Below, in pieces: positions 8,771 to 17,484 of a stretch of 64,000 nucleotides of DNA. Position numbers and translations under genes: made by a program. Numbering within the stretch: the stretch's first letter is position 1; each line of letters begins with the position of its first letter. The notes below the pieces were generated by a model. The model was given only the letters and a program-made list of their open reading frames with translations. It made no database searches and had not been told where the DNA came from. Origin of the DNA: Alphaproteobacteria bacterium (GTDB lineage Bacteria; Pseudomonadota; Alphaproteobacteria; Micropepsales; Micropepsaceae); the NCBI GenBank assembly GCA_017308375.1, contig JAFKEW010000049.1, positions 1 through 64,000 on the forward strand, given 5' to 3'.

Positions 8771-9519
8771 GATTTCAGCACCCAGCGGAAGGCACGCGTG
8801 AGTTCGGCGGTGCCGTTCTGCGCATACCAGCGGCCATGGGCGAGGATGACGCGCTCCGGCTGCCAGGCCAGCATGCGTTCGACACCGGCGCGCATCTCCG
8901 CCCGGTGGCGGCGGAAGGTGGCGCGCATATCGCGTGGCGCGCTGCCGTCGGGATCGGCCGCACCGGCCAGCCGCACCAGAAGGCGCAGAACCCAGCTTTT
9001 GATCCGGGCGGGTTCAAAATTCTCGATCAGGTCGGTCAGGATCAGGGTGCGCGAGGGGCGGTGGAAAAAATCGACTTCCGCCATCACATCGCCGGCAAAC
9101 AGAACCTGTTCGATTTCGCCCGCCCATTCGGGTGGCGGTGAAGCGGAGAGAACGGAATCGATCGGCAGGGGGCGTTTTGCTTTCCTGTCCAATCCCGGTG
9201 CGGCATGAACCTGCGCGGCCGGGAAACGCGCTTTCCAGTCCGGCACCCACCAGTAATGGATCGTGTTGGGGGCGATCAGGTGCTCCACCGGGCCCAGCGC
9301 CTCCACCGCCCTGGCCAGCTTCTCGTCCAGCGCGATGGGCGAATGCACGAACAGCCCGCCATGGGAAAGGCGCACAATGGTCATGCGGGTCGGAAACGGC
9401 ATTTTGAACCCGAGATAGCCGAAGCGGATTTCCGGCCCATCCACGACCCACACTGACGGCGCGACGGGCTTCAGGGTACCGAGCGGGGCATAGGGAACAA
9501 AAGCGCTGCGTGTGTTCAT
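8767..9519 (-). CDS. DUF4336 family protein (metallo-beta-lactamase-like fold)
   Basis: A 250-residue protein of the DUF4336 family, which is related to metallo-beta-lactamases but lacks the full HxHxDH zinc motif. Recognisable blocks are [16 protein letters not shown] (about 46-61), [15 protein letters not shown] (77-91), [15 protein letters not shown] (140-154) and VILAHGRW (about 225-232). It is soluble, with no signal peptide. It is the first gene of a pair with DUF1491 (4-base overlap). The role is unknown; a hydrolase-like fold without proven activity is the safest statement. Confidence 0.8.
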   Translation of the reverse strand: MNTRSAFVPYAPLGTLKPVAPSVWVVDGPEIRFGYLGFKMPFPTRMTIVRLSHGGLFVHSPIALDEKLARAVEALGPVEHLIAPNTIHYWWVPDWKARFPAAQVHAAPGLDRKAKRPLPIDSVLSASPPPEWAGEIEQVLFAGDVMAEVDFFHRPSRTLILTDLIENFEPARIKSWVLRLLVRLAGAADPDGSAPRDMRATFRRHRAEMRAGVERMLAWQPERVILAHGRWYAQNGTAELTRAFRWVLKS

Positions 9520-9619
9520 GAAGGATCAGAGTCTATCCATCGCGAAGCGGAATGAGAAGGCGGACGGTGTTCGCGGGCAGAAGCGCCCCCCACCAGCCCA
9601 CCTTACGCGAAAGCATCGG

Positions 9620-9668
9620 TGGCGACCCCGCAACAAGTGCGGGGCAGGCTCTCCCCGCAAAGGGGGAG
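9620..9668. repeat. Paired intergenic GC-rich hairpins
   Basis: Two adjacent dyads lie in the gap between the DUF4336 gene and the histidine kinase stop: CCCCGCA/TGCGGGG (9626-9632 with 9638-9644) and CTCCCC/GGGGAG (9650-9655 with 9662-9667). They have no T-run on either strand, so they look like REP-type palindromes rather than intrinsic terminators. Confidence 0.5.
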
Positions 9669-9694
9669 GTGAAAGAAGGCCAGGACAGAAAGGC

Positions 9695-11461
9695 TTAAGC
9701 CGCGCCGCGCAGGATCTGCGGATCGGCGGGGACGACGGACGCGGCAACAGACGCCGTGCCATCTTTCAGCGCATCGGTTTTCAGCGATGCGCGCGGATCG
9801 GTGACCGCCGCATTGGGAAGCCGCACGCGCACGACGGTGCCTTCGCCCAGCCGGGATTCGATTTCGGTTTCCCCGCCATGCAGCGCGGAAAGGGCCCGCA
9901 CCAGCGCAAGGCCGAGGCCGGTACCTTCCTGGCTGCGGACATGCTCACCCTCCACCTGTTCGAACGGTTTGCCCAGCCGTTCGAGATCGGTGGCGGAAAT
10001 GCCGACGCCGGTATCGGACACCGCGATTTCGATGCCGCCGGTCCAGCGCACCGCGCTGACCCGCACCTCGCCCCCGCGCGGGGTGAATTTGATGCCGTTG
10101 GAAATGAGGTTGATCAGAATCTGCTTCACCGCGCGGCGATCGGCATAGATAAGACCGGCATTGGAGGCCACCGCCGCCTTCAGCGCGACGCCTTTCCTTT
10201 CGGCCGGCATCTTCACGAAGCGCAGGGCCTGGCGCGTGATATCGGCAAGATCGACCAGTTCTTCCGACAATTCGAATTTGCCGGCCTCGATCTTCGACAT
10301 GTCGAGCACGCCATTGATCAGTTCGAGCAGATGGCCGCCCGATTCATGAATGAGGCGGGCATATTCGACATAGCGCGCGCTGCCGAGAGGGCCGAACATT
10401 TCATGCGTCATCACTTCGGAGAAGCCGATGATCGCATTCAACGGTGTGCGCAGTTCATGACTCATATTGGCGAGGAAACGGGATTTGGCGCGGTTCGCCT
10501 CCTCCGCCTGGTCGCGGGCCTCGATCAATTCGCGTTCATGCGCCTTGCGTTCGGAAATATCGCGCGTCACCGCCACGATATCGGCCGAGGCGCCGTTCTG
10601 CGCCGCCGCCGGGCGGCAACGGATTTCCGCCCACAAATAAGCACCATCGCCGCGCTTCAGCCGCACTTCGGCGCTGGAGGCACGGCCGAAATAGCTCGCT
10701 TCGACAAACGCCGACTGCACGATTTTCAGATCGTCGGCATGGACGAGTGCGGACGGCACCAGACCGCGGATATTGTCCGCCCCCATGCCCAGCATCGCTT
10801 CCGCCGCGGGGCTGGCATAGCGGATGGAGCCATCCGGCCCGTGGCGGGTGATCATGTCCATCGCATTGTCGGCGAGGAAGCGATACATCGCCGCCCCTTC
10901 GGCCAGCGCGCGATCGGCGGCGCGCTGCCGGTCCTGCGCCGCGGCGGCGACCAGGGCCGCCTGCACCACCGCGGCCAGAATCGAGACCGCATAAAGTTCC
11001 CATTCCGGCAGCGGCAGCCGCGAGGCCGGCAGATAACCGAGCCCCTGCACCGCCGCGACCAGAACCAGTGCCACCGAGGCCGAGAGACCGGCGCGCAAAA
11101 CCGCAGGCCGGTCACCGGCCAGGGCTGCTTCCGCCGGGACCAGCACGAACCACACCACCAGCGGGGACGCGAGCCCGCCCGTCAGCGTGGCGAGGTAACC
11201 GATCAGGGCCGCGAACAGCGCGAGCGAGGCCGATTCCAGCGTTTCGGTTCGAATCTGCGTAAAGCCCAGCCCGGCAAGAATGGCGGGCGCCAGAAGGCCG
11301 GCCATGGCGATGGTTTCACCGGGGCCGGGCGGGCCCGTCAGCGCCACGAAAATCAGCGACAGCACAGCCCCCAGCCCCGCTTTCGCGGTCTGTATCAAGA
11401 TGAAGCGCCGGCGTTGGAAGCGCTCGTCCTCCGCGGGGCTTGCGATGATGGTACCGGCCAT
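9695..11461 (-). CDS. Membrane-bound PAS sensor histidine kinase
   Basis: A 588-residue kinase. The N-terminus has about five or six hydrophobic segments (residues about 30-175), followed by a PAS domain (about 190-305), a HisKA dimerisation domain with phospho-accepting H335 in [11 protein letters not shown], and a HATPase domain with the N-box NLISNGIKF (about 451-459), DTGVGIS (483-489) and GTGLGLAL (513-520). The H-box resembles the PleC/DivJ/CckA type of alphaproteobacteria. No receiver domain or response regulator is adjacent, so its partner is unknown. It is transcribed away from a second PAS kinase, with a 240-base shared upstream region. Confidence 0.93.
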   Translation of the reverse strand: MAGTIIASPAEDERFQRRRFILIQTAKAGLGAVLSLIFVALTGPPGPGETIAMAGLLAPAILAGLGFTQIRTETLESASLALFAALIGYLATLTGGLASPLVVWFVLVPAEAALAGDRPAVLRAGLSASVALVLVAAVQGLGYLPASRLPLPEWELYAVSILAAVVQAALVAAAAQDRQRAADRALAEGAAMYRFLADNAMDMITRHGPDGSIRYASPAAEAMLGMGADNIRGLVPSALVHADDLKIVQSAFVEASYFGRASSAEVRLKRGDGAYLWAEIRCRPAAAQNGASADIVAVTRDISERKAHERELIEARDQAEEANRAKSRFLANMSHELRTPLNAIIGFSEVMTHEMFGPLGSARYVEYARLIHESGGHLLELINGVLDMSKIEAGKFELSEELVDLADITRQALRFVKMPAERKGVALKAAVASNAGLIYADRRAVKQILINLISNGIKFTPRGGEVRVSAVRWTGGIEIAVSDTGVGISATDLERLGKPFEQVEGEHVRSQEGTGLGLALVRALSALHGGETEIESRLGEGTVVRVRLPNAAVTDPRASLKTDALKDGTASVAASVVPADPQILRGAA

Positions 11462-11701
11462 CTCCGGTTTTCCTCATCAGGGGCGAATGGTAGGCAAATC
11501 CTTACCCAACAAGCTTAACGAAGCTTGAATCGAAACACGCGTCGGTGGCGAAAAATCAACCATCCGGGACGCAATCGGCCGATTCCGTTTACGTTTTGGT
11601 AACGCCCCGGCGATTTTTGAACGCCGCCCCCTGTTTCGTGCAACGATTCCTTATCGCCGCAAAGGAAATAATCGCCCTGATTCCTCGCATGGGCCGGGCA
11701 C

Positions 11702-13303
11702 ATGCAAACGCGGTACGAGACCACAGACGATTGCCTTCCCGTACCGGATGCGGTGCTGACGGCGCTTGATTCGCTGCGTGTTGCGATCACGATCTACGAT
11801 CGCGATCACGCGCTTCTTTATGCCAACCGGCATTTCAACTATCTGTTTCCATCCCTGCCGCAACGCAAGCAGCTTCTGGGTTTGCGTTACGACGCACTGG
11901 TGCGCCGCGAAATCGCGGGCGGCGAAATCGCGGCCGGCACGCAGCTTTCCAACACCGAAGCCTTTGTCGCCCGGCGCGTGGCGCAATTGCGTGACGACAG
12001 CTACGCCCCGATGGACATCCACCTCGCCAATGGCCGCAAGGTGGAAATCAAGGTGCGCCCGGTGGCCGGTGTCGGCCATATCGCGCTGTGGAGCGACGTC
12101 ACCCAGGCGCGCCACACCATGCAGCGGCTGGAAGATGCGGTCGAACTCTCTGCCGATGCGTTCGTATTCTACGATGCCAATGACAGGCTTCTGACCTGCA
12201 ACAATGAATTCGCCCGATTGATCGGCGCCGAAGCCCCCGAAACGCTGACCGGGATGCGCCTTGCCGATGTGCTGATGCTGACGGCCCGCAACGGCGCCTT
12301 CACGCTGGGCGCCAACGTGGAGCAGTGGATCACCAACCGCATGGACCAGCGCCGCCATCCGGCCGGTCTGTTCAGCCTCTCCACCCGCGACGGCGGCACC
12401 TATCTGGTGCGCGACCGCAGCACGCGCGACGGGGGCCGCGCGGTGGTGTTCACCGACATCACCGATTCCCGGCGCACCGAAGCCGCGCTGGACGAACAGA
12501 CCAAGGCGCTGGAGCGGGCGAAAACGGCGCTGGCGCGCTCGGAGAGCGAGGCGCGCAAACAGGCGCGCTATCTGGCCGATCTGAGCGAGAAGCTGGGTGC
12601 TGTGCAGGCCGAAGCGGGAACGGCGAAAACCGCCTTCCTGCGCACCATGAGCCATGAACTGAAAACGCCGCTGAACGCCATCATCGGGTTCGCTGATCTG
12701 CTGCGCAACGCGCCGGGGCGGTTTTCAGCCGAACAGCTTGGCGAATATGCCGAACTTATCCATGGCGCGGGCAACAATCTGCTCAGACTGCTAAACCAGA
12801 TTCTGGACCTGACCAAGATCGCCGCCGGGCGCTATGAACTGAATCGTTCCACGATGGAATCGCAATGCGCGGTGCGCACCGCGCTGGACGCCGTGGCCGC
12901 GATGGCAGCGGACAAGGCCATCGTGCTGGACGAGAGTGCGGTGCCGGGCGCCTGCCCCGTGAACGCCGATGAGGGCGCACTGACCGCGATGCTGCAGCAA
13001 TTGCTGGAGAACGCGATCCATTTCTCGCCCGAGGGCAGTACCGTGCGGCTGATCGCGGGACAGGAAAACGGGGGCACCTGGCTCTCGGTTTGCGACAACG
13101 GGCCCGGCGTGGCGGCCAAAGATCTCCCGCGCATTCTGGAACCGTTCGAGCAGGTGGGCCGCGGCACCGCTGACCATAGCGGCGGCGCAGGCCTGGGGCT
13201 GACCCTGGTCAAGGCACTGGCGGAATTGCAGGACGGCGCGCTGACGCTGGCGAGTGAACCGGGCAAGGGCTTCACCGCCACCATCACCCTGCCCGCGGCC
13301 TGA
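11702..13303 (+). CDS. Cytoplasmic PAS sensor histidine kinase
   Basis: A 533-residue kinase without membrane segments. Two PAS-7-like domains (about 20-140 and 145-260) are followed by a coiled-coil linker rich in Ala/Glu/Arg (about 260-310), a HisKA domain with H318 in TMSHELKTPLN, and a HATPase domain with LLENAIHFSPEG, DNGPGV and GGAGLGLTLVKAL. It senses an unknown cytoplasmic signal. It is divergent from the membrane-bound PAS kinase and again has no adjacent response regulator, so the two may feed the same phosphorelay; that is inference from position only. Confidence 0.92.
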   Translation: MQTRYETTDDCLPVPDAVLTALDSLRVAITIYDRDHALLYANRHFNYLFPSLPQRKQLLGLRYDALVRREIAGGEIAAGTQLSNTEAFVARRVAQLRDDSYAPMDIHLANGRKVEIKVRPVAGVGHIALWSDVTQARHTMQRLEDAVELSADAFVFYDANDRLLTCNNEFARLIGAEAPETLTGMRLADVLMLTARNGAFTLGANVEQWITNRMDQRRHPAGLFSLSTRDGGTYLVRDRSTRDGGRAVVFTDITDSRRTEAALDEQTKALERAKTALARSESEARKQARYLADLSEKLGAVQAEAGTAKTAFLRTMSHELKTPLNAIIGFADLLRNAPGRFSAEQLGEYAELIHGAGNNLLRLLNQILDLTKIAAGRYELNRSTMESQCAVRTALDAVAAMAADKAIVLDESAVPGACPVNADEGALTAMLQQLLENAIHFSPEGSTVRLIAGQENGGTWLSVCDNGPGVAAKDLPRILEPFEQVGRGTADHSGGAGLGLTLVKALAELQDGALTLASEPGKGFTATITLPAA

Positions 13304-13616
13304 ACCCTTTCCCGCCTCAAAACCTCATCGTCCCTGGCCGGCCGCCCCAACCGGGCGGGGCAAGATGTTGTAGGATCAAAGACCTTCATAACAAGATCAA
13401 AGTCCGATGAAGTTCCATCTTTACCGGAAATTTATATTTTTCTCAGCCGAAATGTTCCTGAATAATCAATACATTATCATTCTATCGGCCGGGGCTATCC
13501 GGGAAATTTCCAAAAAACCTGCCTGATCGCTATCCACCACCCCAAAAGACGTAGGATAATTGTCCCACGGTGAGGACACAGAGAACCCCGCCGGCAACGC
13601 TTCAAGGGGTATGGGA
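13304..13616. other. AT-richer intergenic region upstream of the DnaA-like gene
   Basis: This 313-base gap is clearly lower in GC than its flanks (especially 13400-13560). It holds two GATCAAAG copies about 20 bases apart (near 13375-13400) and a TAGGATAAT element near 13552 that could be part of a -10 region for the downstream gene. No open reading frame, terminator or RNA structure is convincing. Confidence 0.4.
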
Positions 13617-13946
13617 ATGACATCAGAGAACAGGAGAGGCGCCCAGGCGCGGTTTGTCGGATTGGCTGAGGCGATGGCGGCCGAAGCCTTTGGCGTGAAC
13701 ATGATCGAGATGCGCACACGCACCCGCCGCCATCGGGCGCCGGAGGCCCGCCAGGTTGCGATCTATCTGGCGCACACGGTGTGCGGCATCAGCCTGCGCG
13801 CGCTGTCGCGTTTTTTGGGGCGCCACCCCTCCACCGCCATTCATGCCTGCCGGCAGGTGGAAGCCAAACGCGATGGTGCGGAATTCGACCGCGCGCTGGA
13901 CCGGATGGAACGGCAATTGCGCCGCGCGGTGGAGGCCCGGCCATGA
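13617..13946 (+). CDS. Small protein with DnaA domain IV-like DNA-binding helix-turn-helix
   Basis: A 110-residue protein. Residues about 45-90 resemble domain IV of the replication initiator DnaA: ARQVAIYLAH, the turn GISLRALSRFLG, and the signature-like GRHPSTAIHACRQVE, which corresponds to the DnaA-box recognition helix (DHTT/HACRKI in DnaA). The AAA+ domain is absent. It is therefore probably a DNA-binding regulator, not an initiator. ATG 13617 is chosen because AAGGGG at 13604-13609 is well placed. Its TGA overlaps the ATG of the next gene (ATGA), so the two are co-translated, an arrangement seen elsewhere in alphaproteobacteria. Confidence 0.8.
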   Translation: MTSENRRGAQARFVGLAEAMAAEAFGVNMIEMRTRTRRHRAPEARQVAIYLAHTVCGISLRALSRFLGRHPSTAIHACRQVEAKRDGAEFDRALDRMERQLRRAVEARP

Positions 13947-14695
13947 AAACGGAAAAGGAAATCGTGCGCGAAGGAAAGCGCATCCTGCGCCGGCTGGCCC
14001 ATGGTGCGCGGCTGGCGCCGGCGCGAAAGGGCGCGTTCGCCATCGGTGCGACGCAGGTGGAGGGCGAGATCGTTGCGGAATTCCGCAAGCGCGACTGGCT
14101 GTGCAGCGATGACCGAGGCGGATTCCGCCTGAGCGATGCGGGGCGCGGCTGGCTGCTGCGCACCGATTGCAGCGAAGGCAACGCCTTTGCCGCCCAGCAT
14201 CAGGCGCTGGTCGAGCGTATCGTCACCGCCGCCGACGGAAGCGAGCAGGTGGTGCTGGTGAACGAGGCGGAATCGCCGCTGGCCTGGCTCAGGCGCCGCC
14301 GCCATATCGATGCGACCCAGTTCGCCGCGGGCGAAAGGCTGCGCCGCGATTACACGCTGGCGCATCTGACCCCGCGCCTGGGCGTGGATCTTTCCGCCCC
14401 CGCTCACGGCACGGGCGGCCACACTGCGCCGCTGGCCGACACGGTGATTGCCGCCCGGCAACGCTTTTCCCGCGCCATGGCGGCGGCAGGCCCCAGTCTT
14501 TCCGACCTGCTGTTCGACATCTGCTGTCATCTGAAGCGGCTGGAAAATGCCGAACGCACATTCGGCTGGCCGCCGCGTTCGGCCAAAATCGTGCTGCAGA
14601 TCGCACTCGACCGCCTCGCCGCGCATTACGGCATGGGCACACGCGGGCCCGAACGCGCCCGTATGCGAAGCTGGCAGATGAAGGCCGCGTCGTGA
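13943..14695 (+). CDS. DUF6456 domain protein, coupled to DnaA-like gene
   Basis: A 250-residue soluble protein. The N-terminal half (1-80) resembles a winged-helix-like domain. The C-terminal DUF6456 domain carries the blocks SPLAWLRRRRHID (about 113-125), QFAAGERLRRDYTLAHLTPR (128-147), RFSRAMAAAGPSLSDLLFDI and the tail NAERTFGWPPRSAKIVLQIA before ALDRLAAHYG. Translation is coupled to the DnaA-domain-IV gene by an ATGA overlap. The domain is widespread in alphaproteobacteria with no assigned function; the basic character and partner suggest a DNA-linked role. Confidence 0.82.
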   Translation: MKTEKEIVREGKRILRRLAHGARLAPARKGAFAIGATQVEGEIVAEFRKRDWLCSDDRGGFRLSDAGRGWLLRTDCSEGNAFAAQHQALVERIVTAADGSEQVVLVNEAESPLAWLRRRRHIDATQFAAGERLRRDYTLAHLTPRLGVDLSAPAHGTGGHTAPLADTVIAARQRFSRAMAAAGPSLSDLLFDICCHLKRLENAERTFGWPPRSAKIVLQIALDRLAAHYGMGTRGPERARMRSWQMKAAS

Positions 14696-14698
14696 GCG

Positions 14699-15178
14699 CT
14701 ATGGCTTTTGCAGGCGCAGCAGATAGCGATGTTCGCCGTCCAGCACCAGCTCGCGCTTCTGGTTGTGCACGCTCGCGCGCATCGCCACGATGCCGGTGGT
14801 GCGCTGAGCGATCAGATCGGTGATTTCGAGCGCGGGATAAAGCGTGTCACCCGGAAAGACGCCTTTGAGGAATTTCGCTTTCACCTCGATGAAGCCGATC
14901 AGGCTTTCGCCCACCACATGGGGAAAGAGGCCCGCACCCGCCGCGGTGAAGGCCAGCACCTGAAGCCCATGCGCAAGCGGGGCGGGATAGCCCAGCCCCT
15001 TGCAATATTCGCTGTCGTAATGGATCGGGTGATTGTCGAGGCTGACGGTCTGAAACGCGGCGAAATTCGCCTCCGTCACTGTGCGGGAGGGATTGCGGAA
15101 GACCTCACCCACGCGCAGCTCGGAGAATCCGCGCAGGACGGCCAGACGATGGTCTTCGGGATCGAATTCTTCCGTCAT
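14699..15178 (-). CDS. MaoC-family acyl dehydratase
   Basis: A 159-residue hot-dog fold protein of the MaoC dehydratase family, which hydrates or dehydrates (R)-3-hydroxyacyl-CoA-type substrates. Family features are FAAFQTVSLDNHPIHYDSEY (about 37-56), with the catalytic Asp/His pair in the DNHPIHYD segment, and LAHGLQVLAFTAAG (69-82), which lines the CoA tunnel. ATG 15178 is chosen; longer in-frame extension would run into the palindromic repeat at 15299-15395 and add non-conserved sequence. It is a single gene convergent with DUF6456 3 bases away. Confidence 0.88.
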   Translation of the reverse strand: MTEEFDPEDHRLAVLRGFSELRVGEVFRNPSRTVTEANFAAFQTVSLDNHPIHYDSEYCKGLGYPAPLAHGLQVLAFTAAGAGLFPHVVGESLIGFIEVKAKFLKGVFPGDTLYPALEITDLIAQRTTGIVAMRASVHNQKRELVLDGEHRYLLRLQKP

Positions 15179-15298
15179 GACAGATGCGCACCGGTTGCGA
15201 TTGCCGGTGCACAGTCCAGCCTGTGGCGTGCGCCTGTCAAACGGCAGGGGACACAAGGCCGATCCGAACTTAACTGTATTTCGCCAATCCAATAATTC

Positions 15299-15395
15299 GT
15301 CATGGCCCGCAAATGCGGGCCATCCAGGTGGCACAGCCTCCCCTTCCACAATTGAGTACGTTTCAACTGGATGGCCCGCATTTGCGGGCCATGAC
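15299..15395. repeat. Inverted pair of 29-bp palindromic elements
   Basis: Bases 15299-15327 and 15367-15395 are exact reverse complements (29 of 29), separated by 39 bases. Each arm is itself nearly palindromic around ATGGCCCGC-AAAT-GCGGGCCAT. Translated in one frame the arms give WPAFAGHD/WPANAGHP-like peptides that turn up as spurious ORF ends in many alphaproteobacterial genomes, the mark of a REP-type mobile palindrome. Confidence 0.8.
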
Positions 15396-15411
15396 AATCC
15401 GTACCTCTGTT

Positions 15412-15684
15412 TTAATTGTGTAAGGGACCTGTAGGAGGATTGAGCAACGTGGAGAGCACGCCATGGCTCTCGCCGCGATCTTCGCGATTTTCGTTGCGGG
15501 CTTTTTCACTGGCGACGATTTCGGCACGCACGCGGACGGCCTCGCCCTGCACGAAATCGCGGAAAGCATCGACCGGACCGGCAATGGCGGACGGCGCAGC
15601 AGCTGGCCGGCCGAAACCGGGAACCGGTTCATTCGGCATCAGCACCAGCACCACCGCACTCCAGAACAAAGCCTTGAAGATCAT
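15412..15684 (-). CDS. Small hypothetical protein with N-terminal membrane/signal segment (possible DUF5330)
   Basis: A 90-residue protein starting MIFKALFWSAVVLVLMP, a short hydrophobic segment typical of an exported or anchored small protein. The N-terminus and length are reminiscent of DUF5330 proteins of alphaproteobacteria, though I cannot confirm the family. GGAG lies 9 bases before ATG 15684, but that ribosome binding site falls in the end of a dispersed repeat. The C-terminal 35 residues are charged and unconserved in appearance. It may be a real small exported protein or a remnant. Confidence 0.45.
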   Translation of the reverse strand: MIFKALFWSAVVLVLMPNEPVPGFGRPAAAPSAIAGPVDAFRDFVQGEAVRVRAEIVASEKARNENREDRGESHGVLSTLLNPPTGPLHN

Positions 15685-15693
15685 GACCCGGTT

Positions 15694-15795
15694 CTCCAGA
15701 GCATTTTCGTTTTTTGAATCCCGAAAATGCTCTCGTTCTTCGCTTTGTCGCGGTTCCGGTGCAGAAAACTACTGCACACTTTTCCCGGAACCACG
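15694..15795 (-). repeat. Dispersed intergenic repeat, copy 2
   Basis: Reverse-complement copy of the 2463-2572 element, with the same order of blocks (GAAAAGTGTGCAG, TTTTCTGCACC, GAACCGCGACAAAG, GAACGAGAGCATTTTCG, CGAAAATGCTCT). It fills about a third of the 322-base gap between the small gene ending at 15684 and the PEP-CTERM gene. The rest of that gap (15796-15956) shows nothing recognisable before the terminator. Confidence 0.75.
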
Positions 15796-15956
15796 CTAGC
15801 GCCGGATGCCCCCACAATTTCCCGGCGATAGCCGCAATCCTACGGCCGCCGCTTTTCGTTAGGCTGAACCAGGCCATTAAAATTCGACATAAATGCGACG
15901 CAAAGCCGGGCCGCAGCGGCATCGCCAAAACGCTGTAAGTTTATTGAACACAAACG

Positions 15957-15978
15957 AAAACGGCGCCCGAAGGCGCCG
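15957..15978 (-). terminator. Terminator of the second PEP-CTERM gene
   Basis: On the minus strand a 7-bp GC stem (15972-15978 with 15961-15967) with a TTCG tetraloop is followed by GTTTTCGTTT, starting 28 bases after the stop codon at 16007. Confidence 0.9.
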
Positions 15979-16006
15979 CTTTACGTGCCCCCAGTGGCAA
16001 ATCCTG

Positions 16007-16687
16007 TCAGGCGCGCCTGGACCGCTTCCTGCGCAGGATGCCAAGCCCGGCAAGGCCAGCGCCGAGCAGAGAAAGCGTTGCCGGTTCCGGCACCGCGGTG
16101 CCCGGAACGCCGACCTGGAAACCGTACCAGTTCTCGAACACCGGATTGGTCCAGCTGATCGAGGTGAAGGTTCCACTGAACTGAATGGTGCCGTTGCCCT
16201 CTGCCCCGAAGACGGTGTCGGCCACGCTGGTGATGGTGCTGCCGCTATATTCGTTCGACGGGCCGCCCGCCACGATGGTGAACGGATCGGAGAACACGAA
16301 TTGTGCGTTGATGCCGGGCTGGCCCAGGCTCCAGATCGAGATCACCGGATTGGTCACGGCCGACGAGAAGGTGATGGTGTTGAGCCCCGTCGCGGTGCCG
16401 CCGGTCAGGGCGATGATGTCGTGCACATCCGGCGCATTGGCGACCGGGCCACCGGCAAAGGTGCCGGCCGGGCCCCAGCTTGGATAGGTGCCGTTGATCG
16501 TGGTCGGGCCAGCGACTTCACCACTGTAAGAAATGCCGACAGAACCGGCGGTGCCGGACGCGGTGCCGGTGGTCGCGCCAAGGGTGGCGGCGGTCCAGTC
16601 CGTCCACGTGATGGTGGCGGCAAAGGCCGGCGCAATCGTCAGCGCGGCACCCAGAATACCACCGAAAATTGCATAAGTGACTTTCAT
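16007..16687 (-). CDS. Secreted PEP-CTERM sorting-domain protein
   Basis: A 226-residue exported protein: signal peptide 1-23 (cleavage after PAFA), a Gly/Thr/Ser-rich beta-type body, and a C-terminal PEP-CTERM signal made of VPEP, a 17-residue hydrophobic helix and the RRKRSRRA tail. The body is typical of surface or matrix-associated PEP-CTERM proteins. ATG 16687 is set by a near-perfect ribosome binding site (GGAGG, about 6 bases upstream). A promoter at 16747-16774 and a terminator at 15957-15978 frame it as a single-gene transcript. It shares only the sorting signal with the protein at 1152-1925. No exosortase gene is present in the window. Confidence 0.85.
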   Translation of the reverse strand: MKVTYAIFGGILGAALTIAPAFAATITWTDWTAATLGATTGTASGTAGSVGISYSGEVAGPTTINGTYPSWGPAGTFAGGPVANAPDVHDIIALTGGTATGLNTITFSSAVTNPVISIWSLGQPGINAQFVFSDPFTIVAGGPSNEYSGSTITSVADTVFGAEGNGTIQFSGTFTSISWTNPVFENWYGFQVGVPGTAVPEPATLSLLGAGLAGLGILRRKRSRRA

Positions 16688-16746
16688 ACAATCCTCCAAA
16701 GCCCGGAATTCGGGCCGTACCGCAAACCCAAGCAAGAACTGTTCCG

Positions 16747-16774
16747 ATTATGGTCAATCAAACACTTAGGCCAA
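16747..16774 (-). promoter_or_regulatory. Candidate sigma70-type promoter for the PEP-CTERM gene
   Basis: Read on the minus strand, TTGGCC (16774-16769), a 16-base spacer and CATAAT (16752-16747) lie about 60 bases upstream of ATG 16687. Confidence 0.5.
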
Positions 16775-16899
16775 ATCCGGCCTCGAATCATGGTGTCAGT
16801 GTAAACCAAATTTCCACCTCAGGCGGCCGGGATGGCAATTGCCGCTACGGGCAATTCGGGGGAGAAGGTAACTGGCGCCGGCACGGCACGGAGGATGAC

Positions 16900-17220
16900 A
16901 TGGCCACCTATCTGCGCATGGGATTTGTCTCGGTGTTCATTCTGTGCCTGGCGGGGTGCGGGGTGTTCCGCTCCAAAGCCGACATCGCGCTGCAGAAGAC
17001 ACCGGGCTACCAGAACGGTTATCAGGATGGCTGTGCCTCGGCCAATGCCGAAAACGCCAGCATGCGCGGCAGCGAGCGCCGCGACAGTGCGCAATTCACG
17101 ACCGACCGGGCTTACAGAAATGGCTGGCAATCGGGCTTTTCCGCCTGCCGCAGCAATCTTTCGCCCACGGCCGGCAATCAGCGCGGGCCGATCCCCGATC
17201 CGGTACCGGGCCACCGCTGA
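16900..17220 (+). CDS. Small predicted lipoprotein
   Basis: A 106-residue protein with a lipoprotein signal peptide: a hydrophobic stretch followed by the lipobox LAGC, giving a mature N-terminus at C20. Glycine at +2 predicts sorting to the outer membrane. The mature part is hydrophilic and contains paired motifs GYQNGYQDGCASA (about 42-54) and YRNGWQSGFSAC (75-86), which look like a duplicated Gly-Tyr/Trp unit with one Cys each. ATG 16900 has GGAGG 5-6 bases upstream. No family recognised; function unknown. Confidence 0.7.
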   Translation: MATYLRMGFVSVFILCLAGCGVFRSKADIALQKTPGYQNGYQDGCASANAENASMRGSERRDSAQFTTDRAYRNGWQSGFSACRSNLSPTAGNQRGPIPDPVPGHR

Positions 17221-17226
17221 ACAGTC

Positions 17227-17241
17227 TTAACAAGCTGTTAA
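17227..17241. promoter_or_regulatory. TTAACA-AGC-TGTTAA perfect dyad
   Basis: A 15-base inverted repeat just downstream of the lipoprotein stop and 107 bases before a possible small ORF. It has no T-run, so it is more like a protein-binding site than a terminator. A TAGAAT hexamer at 17289-17294 could be a -10 element downstream of it. Confidence 0.3.
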
Positions 17242-17333
17242 CTCTCGCAAGGCAAAGTAATCGTCCGTGCGCGGAGCGATTTTTGTGCTAGAATGAATCC
17301 GGCGCCGGGAGGAATGCCAAAGGGAGGCGTGCC

Positions 17334-17465
17334 GTGCTGGGCCATCTGGTACCGCCGGGACCGAACGAAGCCGTGATTGCCGCGAGCGCCGTGCCGCGCC
17401 ATTTCGGCCGCCGCCTGATTGCACGCCTTCTGTCCGTGCTGTTTCCACGCCACACGCGCGCCTGA
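17334..17465 (+). CDS. Possible 43-residue small ORF
   Basis: A GTG-started frame of 43 residues with GGGAGG placed 7 bases upstream. The product is basic with an amphipathic C-terminal half (RRLIARLLSVLFPRH) and no recognisable domain. A TAGAAT element lies about 40 bases upstream. It fills most of the 264-base gap between the lipoprotein and rlmH. It could be a real small protein or chance; nothing else supports it. Confidence 0.3.
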   Translation: MLGHLVPPGPNEAVIAASAVPRHFGRRLIARLLSVLFPRHTRA

Positions 17466-17484
17466 GCAAAGGCCGGAAAAACCC

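Noticed and set aside
9512..11518. Long open frame antisense to the membrane-bound histidine kinase
   Set aside because: High-GC shadow; arginine/histidine-rich with no domain, while the opposite strand has a clear kinase.
15629..15928. 99-codon minus-strand frame over the dispersed repeat
   Set aside because: Most of it is a translated repeat element, so coding is unlikely.
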